Shown: positions 45,899 to 57,700 of the stretch, in pieces
Position numbering within the stretch: the first letter of the stretch is position 1
How the letters are laid out: every line of letters starts with the position of its first letter
Assembly: GCF_016097555.1 (NCBI RefSeq)
Contig: NC_054707.1
Span: 45,468,892 to 45,532,891, forward strand
DNA from: Gigantopelta aegis
Taxonomy: Eukaryota > Mollusca > Gastropoda > Neomphalida > Peltospiridae
Length of the DNA: 64,000 bases
Direction of reading: 5' to 3'
The notes under the pieces: generated by a model
What the model saw: only the letters and a program-made list of their open reading frames with translations
Told to the model about the DNA's origin: nothing
Databases searched by the model: none
Made by a program: the position numbers and the translations under genes

Positions 45899-47563
45899 AA
45901 TGTGACTGTTCAACTGCACCGCTGCTCTCTTGGATGCCCAATAAATTATAGAAGATCCCACTATCCATACGTCTGCAAAAACTCAATGAATATTATTAAC
46001 CAGAAGTAGCGCATGACTTGGTACACTGCAACAATAACCCTATTCCATATTAACTCTAACATATTTTTTGGAAAGCTGTGGACTTCCAACGACCCAACAC
46101 TTGAATTGTGTCAGACGAAATACCTCTCATAGCTAAGGTAGTTGCAGCACCTATTCGAAAGGAATGAGGACTTGTAGTGTGCCTGAGGTAAACCCAAGAA
46201 AGAAATTAACTTTAGTTAATACTGCCCCCGGAACTGATATTGATTGAGGGGTTTTCTATCACAATGGACAAACAAGGATTTAACCACCTTCTTGACAGGT
46301 CTGACCAACAAGAACTACTCGCCATGTTTTTAACGAGTACAAACCGAACTACCTGATATTATCGGGAATATGCACCATGTTGTACCACGACCACTTTGAT
46401 CCGTTTTGGAGTATCTTAAAGTCACAATCAATTCTGAAACATTGCCTATTATCTAATGTTATATCGGAGAAAAACAACAAGGCCTATGTGATGCATGTGA
46501 TGTAGTATAGACTAGTTCACTCACTCTGAACAGACCGAAAAAGCCACCAATGCAATACACAGCCCTGAATAACAACAATTCATATCTAGATGCCACAAAT
46601 ATGCCTCAATTCTGAGACGGTGTCATTTGAGCTAAAATATCAAGCCCGCTAATGGGAGATCTAGAGTCAGGCCGGCACCAGTGCAACCTCTTCAAACCTT
46701 CCAGAGCTTTTTTAACAATAAAAAAGGAAGTCGAGTCTTCCCACTGATGCACTTTATGCACAAAACTAATGCCCCGATATGTAAGATGCGATGGAAGATG
46801 GGGCTGACCCCTTAGTAGAATGGTGTCCTATGAATAATAGTAAATGCTCAATAGGGACCGGCCATATATCCCCCATATGCATTAAGGATCTAAACTGTGC
46901 CAAACTTCTGATAGCATTACTGTAACAAGCATGGGTACCGCTCGATAGACTTGTGCCTAGCAGTCTTCCAATTTCACTGTGAAAATTGACCAGAGCCAGG
47001 TTGGGAAATAAGTCTCCCTGGAATCTGCCTGAGGAGCCAGTTGTCGGAATTTGTCCAGCTGGCCACACTGGCTCTAGGTACAGACAGCAATTGCAGCCAA
47101 AGATCGGTGTTTAGTTTTGACCAAGATTGCTGGGCAATGGCTTGGCGCAATCTAAACTGTTCATCATATTCCCTCCATCCAGATCCCGGACTTCTGGCTG
47201 ACACATCTCTGATGATGGACATATATTGGGTCAATTCAGTCGCCTTGGCAGGAAATTTTTGTATATAGATGTGTATAGAAATTATGAATGCATCAGTCCA
47301 TTTTTCAACAGTGGATATTTTGTCCTTGAAAACACGTGGTCGTGTTTCAAGGACCCCATTTTCATTGAGAACTAAGGACCCTCCCCCATAAAAATCTTGC
47401 AATTCAATGGTTTCCTTTCAACAAAAGCCCCCCCACCCCCCAACTGATTCGCCCAGATCTTCTGTTTTAATTGACCTGGCCCATGGGCCGCTATGTCCAT
47501 CTTCGGCTAAAAGCAAGATCTCGGGGGTTGCCCCCACCGCTTCCTGCGCCTAACTGCATGAAG

Positions 47564-47586
47564 CCCCCCCCCCCCCCCCCCCCCCC

Positions 47587-47628
<42 letters not shown>
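47564..47628. repeat. C run (G run on coding strand)
   Basis: Over 60 bases of nearly pure C with two A interruptions, inside the upstream part of the tyrosine-recombinase element. Confidence 0.95.
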
Positions 47629-47629
<1 letters not shown>

Positions 47630-49180
47630 CCACCCCGTATAGCATTTGGGTCCGTCCCCGAATCCCGGTTAATCGGCGTAAGATTATCGGAATTATTGAC
47701 AGAAACACTATCAGGAACCGCCAAAGCGTAATTCCAAATGTTACCTGTTGCTTCCCCATTCACATCTGTTGGTCCGTTCACCTGAGGAACAGACACCGTC
47801 CGTGACTGTGTATCTTTACTCGCTGCACTTACGGCCATGCCACTCGCACGCGCACCTCTCGAACGCGAACTTCGAGTCGAAGTCGCTGTCCTCCTTCCCA
47901 ATCCTCGCCTCGGAACCTGAGGGCGAGACGTGGTCCCTCTCAACCTCTTGGTTGGCGGCTGTGACGGTACATGCTCTTAATCTCTTTTCGCCTGTGACGA
48001 TATTAATTGTTTTAGAAGGCCGTGTGCAGTTCCAAAATGCACTTAGCCCAGATGGGCGATTGTTACGTAATACCTCCGCGCGACCGTACACTCTTAGCCA
48101 GGTGTGGAGGCCATGTGGCGAGTAGTTACGTAACACCTCTGCGAGTGCGGTTTTTACAATCGTGATTTGGCAACGATGGCGTCAGTAAGTCTGGCGATCA
48201 AAGAGAAAAATGCGTCTCTGGGAGAGGTGGAATATCAGATGATAGGGGAAGGTACCGCCTTGTACCCCCAGGCGATTTCTGATTTTATAATAAATAGCTA
48301 GTTTTTAGAGATATCGAGGAGAACGAAAAAGGACGGCTCCCAGGTACCGTAGTCCGTTGGACTTTGGTAAATATTTTTATTTCTGCTCTGTTGTATAACC
48401 TTGATGTGATTGATGTGACTTTAAATATTTTAATACTGTATTATACCAATATTCTTTAGACAGTGTCTTCGGTCATCTGACGAAGTAAATCGTAGACTTT
48501 TTGTTCTAACATTATACGAGTATTTGGTAATATAAAGCTTAGCCAGTCATCCTAGAAGACCTAGGTAAACTGTAGGTTATTGTCTTTATTGTGATAGGTA
48601 CCAGTATTAATTCTGTGTTACAAGGTTACTGAATGAGTAGTTAGGGTTAATTAAAAATTAACCCGTTAGGAATAGAGCTGTAATTCCTTTATTAGTTAAC
48701 TTCTCCTGGAAGCGTTTCTCAATTATCACACGTGTGGGTGTTGTGTCACGGTGAAGTGATTCGCATATTGTGTAACTAGACACCTAGAGATTAACTAATT
48801 AAGTGATCAGTTCTGGGTTGTTATTATTGTTGTTATTAATTAACTACTACGGCTGTACATTTGTCAGCGTAGATTAATACAGATTCCAAAGTGTATTGTG
48901 TTTTTGTTGTGTTTTCTAGTGAACTAAACGTGCTATAATAATATATACTTTATATAAGATCGTATCTCTGATCATACCTAGAGACGAGCCACAGCGGGTA
49001 TATACCGCCTGTTACAGAGAGATCTAATAGATATACAGTTAGGAAAGATATTTGGACAATCGTGTTTTATTCAGTTACGGGCATTATAGAATCCCCGTGA
49101 CAGGGGCATTGTAATCGAAATCAATTTAACAAAGTTTTTGCTAAATTTAATAAGTTTTTTTAGCTAAATGCTAGTTTAAT

Positions 49181-49334
49181 TTTTTACAGTTTTAAGAGTG
49201 GCCGTTTGCGCCCAAATTTGTATCAGGAGGAATAACTCTAATTTAGTAACCCTATTAAGCCAGTGAAGGTCTCACACCACAGTTGGAAAATACTACAATA
49301 AATCTGTTTAATATTAATGTATTAAACCTTCTTA
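49181..49334. repeat. Split direct repeat A, outer copy
   Basis: Right border of the element. Host sequence resumes at TGTAAATATACAATGG, as at 63937. Confidence 0.92.
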
Positions 49335-49980
49335 TGTAAATATACAATGGAATTATTGTTAATAGTGTTGCTTTGCATTGTGCTAATATAAATCGATGTC
49401 GTTTGGTTTGCTATAAGTATGCAAGAGTTGAAAGTATAAACCTGAAATGTAAAAAAAACCCCACACACTGGAAAACGAAACGCAAACAACTTTGAATAAT
49501 AACGTTATTTATCCTATAACTTACCCATGAAATCCATGTGATAAATCCATGTGATAATTTTAGTTTATTATCCATGTGGTTCAACATACAGAGTTAATAA
49601 TAATCATACAAAGCACACGTGCAATAAAAAGTGTAATGACGTAATTTTGGGAAGCGACGTCATAACATGACGTTGCTTATCCAGTCATAGCTCAGACTGC
49701 ATTTGAAATATGACGTCATTTCATCATCTCCTAGTTGCGGCTGAAATATTTTGAGTTGGGTCTTGTTATTCATAAAGAAAAACAACAATAATAATATGGA
49801 TAATAAAGAAATTATTACAGTCGCATGTGAGTCGTACTGATTTTATGAAACTCGAGTCAGTATTCATTCCGGCAATACAAAAATCCTCGTATAATAATCT
49901 CTTTGTATTAATCCGGTTAATAATGGTATGCAAATTTGCAAGGTCTCTAGGTAATGTGTTGCTGTGGATGGGTCATTTGC
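49335..49980. other. Paralogous spacer, then no recognised feature
   Basis: The first ~65 bases match the last bases of the window (63937-64000). The rest is AT-rich and unassigned. Confidence 0.6.
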
Positions 49981-49984
49981 TTAC

Positions 49985-50046
49985 AAGTCCAGACTTTAAC
50001 GTAATGCTATTTGAATGACGTTGCTATGACGTTAAAGTCTGGACTT
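49985..50046. repeat. Hairpin, 18-bp perfect arms
   Basis: AAGTCCAGACTTTAACGT and its exact reverse complement, 26 bases apart, followed by more AAGTC/GACTTTA words. Confidence 0.75.
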
Positions 50047-50153
50047 TATAAAGTTTAAAGTCAAGACTTTAAGGTTTATAAGCACCGGTCAAGATATGTG
50101 TACCTGGGCGTAACGTTTTTAAAGCTTTAGTTAAAATGCTTGACGTCAAATTT

Positions 50154-50788
50154 CAATCTAATTAAAATTAGCTCCACTATTACATGTGGATCTAACACCA
50201 ACCAGTTGGAGCTTATGTCCACCAATCAAAACCTTTCTTGCAGAATCCTGCCAGTGATTTAAAAATAATTTGAAAACATTCCGAATTATTCTGAGGGTAT
50301 ACGACATGTTTCGTGTGAATTACGAATGCCTTAAAACATGTTTTATTTTATAAAATAAATAATTTTTAATGTAAAATTGAAGACTGATAACCCATCCCGT
50401 ACGTATTGGTATGGTTCGCTGTCCTGCGACCACTAAAATAGACTCGCCCGATATTTTTAGAATTTGTATGCTCCCAAATAACGTTATAAAAGGCGAAGTG
50501 TGATTGGTCAATATTTAAATTATTATTTACAGACGAAATGTTACCTGGACATTGGGGACTACGCAGTGTTGTTAGCAATCCGATTAAAATTAGTTCTACT
50601 GGTCTAAATAAGGCATTCGTAATTCACACGAAACATGTCGTATTCCCTCAGGATAATTCGGAATGTTTTCAAATTATTTTTAAATCACTGGCAGGATTCT
50701 GCAAGTTAGGTTTTGATTGGTGGACATGAGCTCCAACTGGCTGGTGTTAGATCCACATGTAATAGTGGAGCTAATTTTAATTAGATTG
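50154..50788. mobile_element. Foldback element, 179-bp inverted arms
   Basis: Arms 50154-50332 and 50610-50788 are near-perfect reverse complements (outer ends CAATCTAATTAAAATTAG). The loop is 277 bp. Just outside, GTCAAA occurs on both sides (about 50145 and 50790), a possible partial target duplication. No transposase. Confidence 0.85.
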
Positions 50789-51204
50789 GTCAAACTAATT
50801 TGTGCTAATCGTGATGACGTCATATTACCGATGGCGGCGACTATAGTACTGTGATTTACTAAATACATTAATTAAAATGTTATTTTAGAAGTGTTATAGG
50901 ATACATAGAATTCACTACTCGTGTTTTTTAATATGTAAAATATCAACCTCGTCTAGTTAATCGGTATTTGTCACGGCAGTTATCACACATTACCAAACAA
51001 TGGACATTTTATTAAAAGTAACGTATTTTGCTCTAAACAAATGCCCCTTCACTAAAATAACCATGTTTTGTTGGTATATACTTGGTATATCATAATGTTT
51101 GATAAAGGACCTTCAATGCACACACAGCTAAATGAACATAATTTGGAATACTTTTTCAAAATTTGTCTCGTTAAAAATTAACAATGTAGGAATATTTGCC
51201 CATA

Positions 51205-51392
<188 letters not shown>

Positions 51393-51542
51393 ATGTGTGG
51401 CTGCTCGTTATCAAATTTGTGTACAGACTTTGACCGAAGCACTGAACAAGAGGGTTGCACCATGTACTTTGTATTTCACATTGCAGAAAGCGTAGCTGTT
51501 GTTGGAGGGAAAGTAAACTGATATGACACATGTTATCTTCAG

Positions 51543-51750
51543 AACACAGGTATGTTCATATTTTGTAAGCAACACAAAAATGTTAACCGCGAATCCTTCT
51601 ACTGGAGTGATGTTAACTTGTTTACACCAGTTCAAGGACTGACAGCGTGCGGGTAGTACATTAGTAACTGTTTGAGTCCAGTATTTGAAGCAGTGTGCTT
51701 CACAGATCAGGACATACTCGTTTTATTCAGTTTGTACCAAATATTTAAAA
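51543..51750 (+). promoter_or_regulatory. Shared upstream block of hydrolase gene 3
   Basis: Counterpart of 22404-22606 (AGCAGTGTGCTTCACAGATC, ATTCAGTTTGTACC). Confidence 0.6.
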
Positions 51751-54700
51751 ATGCTGATTTTGCTTTCGTGGTGTATAACATTTACATTACTTGTTTGCGC
51801 TGAAGGATACACTCCCAAGGAATTTGCCATGTAAGTTACTAATATATTTCACTAATTTAAACATAAAATCAGAAAAACAGTTTGAGAGAGGAAACCCGCT
51901 GTTGCCACTTCATGGACTACTCTTTTCGATTCGCAACAAGGGATCTTTTATATGCACCATCCCACAGACAGGGTAGTACATACTACGGCCTTTGATATAC
52001 CAGTCGTGGTGAACTGACTGGAACAAGAAATAGTCCAATGGGCCCACCGACGGGGATAGATCCCACGCCGACCGCGCATCGACCGAGCGCTGTACCACTG
52101 GGCTACGTCTCGCCACCGAACACATAAAAATCGATTCTGTAATTATCCATTGCTGTGAACGAAGAGGTTTTTGTAACCGCGCCTTTGCCCGTCAAAAAAC
52201 CGAACACATGGAAACGATCCTAACAATAATAATCAACTGTGAATTTTCTTTGATCATCAGGCGTGTGTTCAGGAATTTTATAGGTGGGGGTGGGGTGGGA
52301 GTCTAGACTGTGGCGAGCGACGTTTATAGGGGAAGGTGGGGAAAACGAGCTGGCTCTCCCGGAAAAAGTATTGAAACGAAAATTTGCTTCAGCGGAGTGG
52401 GGTTTTGACCTCCGAAATCCACCTTCTACCACGCGACTGATAATATTTAATTTATGTTATGGTGTGAGGCGGATAAGAATGAAGATAGTGCACTTTGCGA
52501 TAGAATTGTGCCACTTTGTGATATAATTGTGCCACTTTGTGATATAATTATGCCACTTTGTGATAGCATTGTGCCACCTTGCGACAGAATTGTGCCACTT
52601 TGTGATATAATTATGCCACTTTGTGATAGCATTGTGCCACCTTGTGATAGAATTGTGCCACCTTGTGATATAATTGTGCCACTTTGTGATATAATTGTGC
52701 CACTTTGTGTTATAATTAAGCAATTTTGCATGGATATAGTACTTGGGCCTCTGGATATATTTAGATATAGAGCCAATTGAACAGCATCCCCTTCAGCGCC
52801 ACCTAGTGATAAAGCGTATCTGGCATAATGCCAATATGAACGTTTTTGACCTATCTAACAGTAGTGTCTTTATCCTTTGCCACAAAAGTTGCCGAAATTG
52901 ATCCATTTTATACATAATTATATTGTATTCATGATGAATTGGATTTAAGAAATGTTAAATAGTAATAATGTTTTAAATGTAGCAGAAAATTGACAAAAAT
53001 ATTTACAATTTTACTTTCGGTTACACATGTAATGTCTAACACATCATGCATAGTTTGATCTAAATGGATAACAAAAACACAGCACACTCAATATTACATA
53101 TTTACTTTAGTTTTTGTTTTCAATTATACAACGGTTTATAAATATACATTTTTATCAACTCATATTTATTTGATTACACACTTAATAAGGCATTCGATTA
53201 ATACACAACAAGGTGCAAACTGTGGTCTGTATATATACTATAGAGGCTATTACATGGGGTTTTTTCGAATACGATTTTAATGTCAACGAAGAAAAAGTAA
53301 AGTTTGTTTTATTTAACGACGCCGCAAGAGCACATTGATTTTTTATCTTATCATCGACTATTGGACGTCAAACATATGGTCATTCTGACACTGTTTTTTT
53401 TTTTCTCGAGGAAACCCGCTGTCGCCACACAGGCTACTCTTTTACGACAGGCAGCAACGGATCTTTTATTTGCGCTTCCCACAGGCAGAATAGCACAAAC
53501 CATGGCCGTTGTTGAACCAGTTATGGATCACTTGTCGGTGCAAGAGGTTTACACCTACTCATTGAGCCTTGCGGATCACTCACTCAAGGTTTGGAGTCGG
53601 CATCTGGATTAAAAAGCCCATGCCTCGACTGGGATCCGAACCCAGTACCTACCAGCCTATAGACCGATGGCCTAACCACAACGCCACCGTGGCCGGTTTT
53701 ATTTCAACGAGTGATGTGTGGAAATATGTTTTTCACGTATTGCGAAGCAATGAAAGAAAATATGGTTTACACACATCGCAAGCTGACATGAACATCGTAT
53801 TTGAAAAAACACCATGAGATGGTCTATTTACTATATTGATCTTTCCTAATTTTTGAAAATATCATTCGCTTTTTTAAAAATATTTCACTTATCCTATCGA
53901 AAACACGTAACGCTATAATATATTTCTTCTGATGGAACTTTTCCAAAAAAAATGTACTTGACCATAGACTTTTTAAAAGAAATTTGAATAAAAAATATTC
54001 TTATTTAATCATTAAATTAACATTTATTTAATAATATTGCTGTGCAAACATACCTGACAAACCGGTCCTCAAAAAAAACCCCAAAACAAAATCAAAAACA
54101 AAACGAATCGAACGTTGTTAAATTTTAACTTACACTCGGTGGCAGGAACCAGTTAACTAAATCTGTTGTCTTCCACAAACAACAATAGTTGATTTGATTT
54201 GATTTGATTTGATGAACCACATTTTACAGAAACGAGAGAGAAGTTTGACCAAAATAAGGCCCAGATTTATAGCACGGGTCCAAAATGGTGACCTTTTGCC
54301 AACGACTGACCTAATGAAAATATTTACGTTGTTTTAAATTCTACGAATATATAGTAGATACCAGTAGCGTTAATATAGGTAGTACTGTAGTACTAAACCA
54401 AATAACTTCCGGCTGGGTCAAAGTTCGAGGTGCACCCAACTTTTGATAGAGAAGTGAACACCACAAGTCCTGTGATTGGTTATAAATGTGAGTGTGTTGG
54501 TTGTAAAAAATAATAGTTTTATCTGGGTAAAAAAAATATGCAATTTTATTTCATCTAGTGCCAATGTGTCAAGTTGCCTTGTGCTTGAAACATGTATGGG
54601 GTACTTGTGAAAAAAAGTACTCGAATTTTGTGCGGAACTAGGGTAGTCATAGACGCTACCCGTTATCTCAGAAACGAGCAGCTTGACCCCTATTTTTTTC

Positions 54701-57700
54701 TGATTCACTTTAAGTGTGAGGGGTGGTAGTATTTATATCCGTGGCGTTTATGTCGGTTGATACGTTGCAGGTAGGAGTTTTAGCCACATATGTTACTATT
54801 GTCATCTATGGGATTTGATTTGGTACTATACACCCTATAAGAAGTCATTTGCTATTCTGTCTGGTATATTGACTGAACTACAGACATTTTAGTTATCCCT
54901 ACCCCTAATTCCTCCATAGCGCCGATTTTAACACTGTTATTAAAAACATCAACATTTGTTAAATATCGGAATAGTTGGCAACTAAGATACCCCATTCCAT
55001 AAACTACACATAGCAGGGTATTGCAAAATACCCTCAGACCTTTTGGACCTTTTTGGTTACATAAACACCCCACTAGCTCTTGTGCTATTCTAAGAAGTAT
55101 GGGTGAAAGCCTACAAATGTACCTAGATGTAAACTTAATCAATGAACAGAAAAGCACAATACTATTTTACTAAACCATTAACATATTTAATTGTAATTTA
55201 ATTCCTACCCTGCATTTTACCCATGTTGGCCATAATTAACGTATGTAGTTAGGTAGGTAACTAGGTAGGTAGGTAGAACTGCGTTTAGATGGTTACATCT
55301 AACAAAGCCAGGGTTTGTACCCAAAACAATAAGCGAAGGAAAGGGGATTAATAGCGGACTATGAACAATTTGGGTTAGCATTTACTGAAAAAGCATTCCT
55401 GAATAAAATATTAACAGGTCAAAACCAATTGACTTGTTCCGCCGAACATATCTGTAATGTGAAGCATTTAAGGACATTCAAAAAGTAAAAAGAAACAAAC
55501 AAGGGACAATCAGACTATTTAACAAAGTCGGGGAGGGTGATAGAAGTTAGACATAAAATGTTGAACGAAGGTCTAAAGGTTTAAAGTCTGATCTATATAT
55601 CCACGTGTGTTGCCTCGTTAAGGCCATTAAGAGGCATATCTAGTAGAGACCAGATGGGTTGCATCCAGTCAAGAAAGCCCCTGAGTGTCCTTGCTGTGAG
55701 AAAGGTGAAGTGCTATGTGCAGAAGCTGGATTCGTCTGATCATGAGAGAATTAGACTAGGGTATAAACCAGCCGTCATGGTGGGTATAATGCGGAAGGGC
55801 CCAGCTCCGGAGGGTACACGATGGTACTGATATAAAACGAAATAAAGTCTTAAAAAGAGTAGCAGCAGCTGACCCAGCTTCATATTTCATCTTGGAGTGG
55901 TGCAGTCAATTTTTCAATGTTGCTAGAACAGGCTGGAGGCAAGTAGGTATAAAACGGTGGCGTTCTGCAGAATGGCCGTCATACGAGTCACCAATTCAGT
56001 CGAAAAAAATCAGCTGAAAAATGAGGTGGAGACAAGGAATCATGATACATTTTTCATTTCAACTTACTCTCATGCTTATATCCAATTAAGATTTAAGCAC
56101 GCTGTCCTGGGCACAAACCTCAGCTATCTGGGCTATCTGCCCAGGACAGTGGGTTAGTTAACAGTTGTTAGTGGTTAGTGAGAGAGAAGAGGTGGTAGTG
56201 GACTTACACCTACACATTGATTCGTTAAAACTCGCTCTGGGTGGGAGTAGGGGAGGGTGTTATTTTGCTTTTTGTCAGAAATTCAAAAAAGAAACCAGCT
56301 TAAAATTTGGAGCCATAACTAAGATTCACGAATCAAAACAGAAAATTGAAATTTAAACCCGGCAACCCCCCTGTACACCCCCTCTGAAAGTTGGGACCCA
56401 CAATATTGAGCAGAAAATGGACTTTCCGCCATAAAACGCAGATTGGAAATCAGAAACTTCCATTTTTTGCTGCGTAATGCAGGTCTGTGACAAAGTTGTG
56501 TTCAAATATAGCATCAAGAGTGATGTTTGAAAATCCAAGATGGCGGCCAAAAATGCCCTTTTTAGTATGTTTTTTTTAAATATATCTATTCATAGGCATG
56601 TAATACATACAGCATCTTTATATAGGTTTTTTGGGTTACTGAACACAAATTTGGCATTATAAATGTATTATTTTTTTACAGAAATACCCAACCATAACAT
56701 CTCAAGACATTAATTTCAGGTAAGGATAATTGGTATGTTCATTCTCAGCGGCATCCGATACTTTTTTCAACACCTGTAATTTCTACAGTTGCACGCGTAT
56801 GTGCAGTTGAAAGTCTATACAAGCGACTTTATGTTTGTAGAGACTTCACAGCGCACACAAAATCTGATAAAGTAACAGAATTTTTGCATGTAACGTTGCT
56901 GAGATATAGTTTCAAGTTTGTTGCGTAGGTTAGACTAGGCAGATTTTTGTAAAAAAAAATTGCCTGAAAATGTCACTTGTCTTTGGAATGGAGAGTGAAG
57001 TGTCCCTGGCATAGCGAATCTCAAGGTAAAGTCTCTTGTTTTTCTCAGCGTCATCGATTGAGGAGTCGCCCATGTACATGTCAACTTCTTCTACAGCTGT
57101 AAAAGGTCCACCATATCGTTTCATTTCTTGTAGGTCTCTATTTCTTCTTTTATCCACCGACATATTTTCCACCTCTTTAGATGCCATACCGTTCTCTATC
57201 AGCTCCCTCTGTTTCTTCTCCCATTCCTGGACTATTTCGGGAATTCTTCCGCCACTAGAAACAGTCCTTCTGTACGCACGATATGAGCCCGTCGAACGCT
57301 TTTCAATCAAATCTTCTGCTTTTCGACTTGGCAGCTAGAGACACATCTGATTTGCTTGGCTCCACGCCTTTGTAGCTCATAGTTTATAAAACCAACACTG
57401 CGTTCGGCAGCAAGGTTATGTACAGGCGCTTTATCCAACTTTTCAGCATCCATCCTGGACAATGCATATTCAGAAGTCCCTTCCCCATCTCCAAATCCAA
57501 AGATTTCACCTTTTTGTCTCCTGAAACCGTCGGCTAGCTTTGGCAAAATCATATCTAGTACATCTTTCACTTCGTCTTTCAACTCCATCGTGGTGTTGAC
57601 TATTGCGTCGCAAACATCTTTGTCGTACTTACACCCTTTGAATCTTTTTTCTGAGACAAACTGGAATGCTTGGGAATCTAAATTCATCAGCTTTGATGAG

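Larger units (their letters stand above)
43138..49334 (-). mobile_element. DIRS/Ngaro-like tyrosine-recombinase element with split direct repeats (fossil)
   Basis: Fossil element of about 6.2 kb, coding on the minus strand. Parts in coding order: a 154-bp repeat (49181-49334); a gag-like region (about 47.9-47.0 kb; YDEQFRLRQA and LNTDLWLQLL); a tyrosine recombinase (about 47.1-45.9 kb; core-binding PVPIEHLLLFIGHHS, then a catalytic part with RVSEL and a later His-x-x-Arg region); a nested SINE (45508-45898); an SGNH hydrolase (about 45.5-45.0 kb; IVLHVGSNDV); then the repeats 44341-44909, 44187-44340 and 43138-43703. The A-B-A-B arrangement of split repeats and the SGNH domain fit Ngaro-type elements. 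I saw no reverse transcriptase. It is broken in at least five places. The 154-bp repeats differ by about one base, which suggests a recent insertion, although the longer pair differs by about 2 percent. Confidence 0.75.

Noticed and set aside
47491-47943. Glycine-rich protein
   Set aside because: The glycine stretch is a G homopolymer within the tyrosine-recombinase fossil; it is part of that element, not a host gene.
57036-57338. Plus-strand ORFs opposite the transposase (also 58639-58944)
   Set aside because: Shadows of the minus-strand coding sequence.
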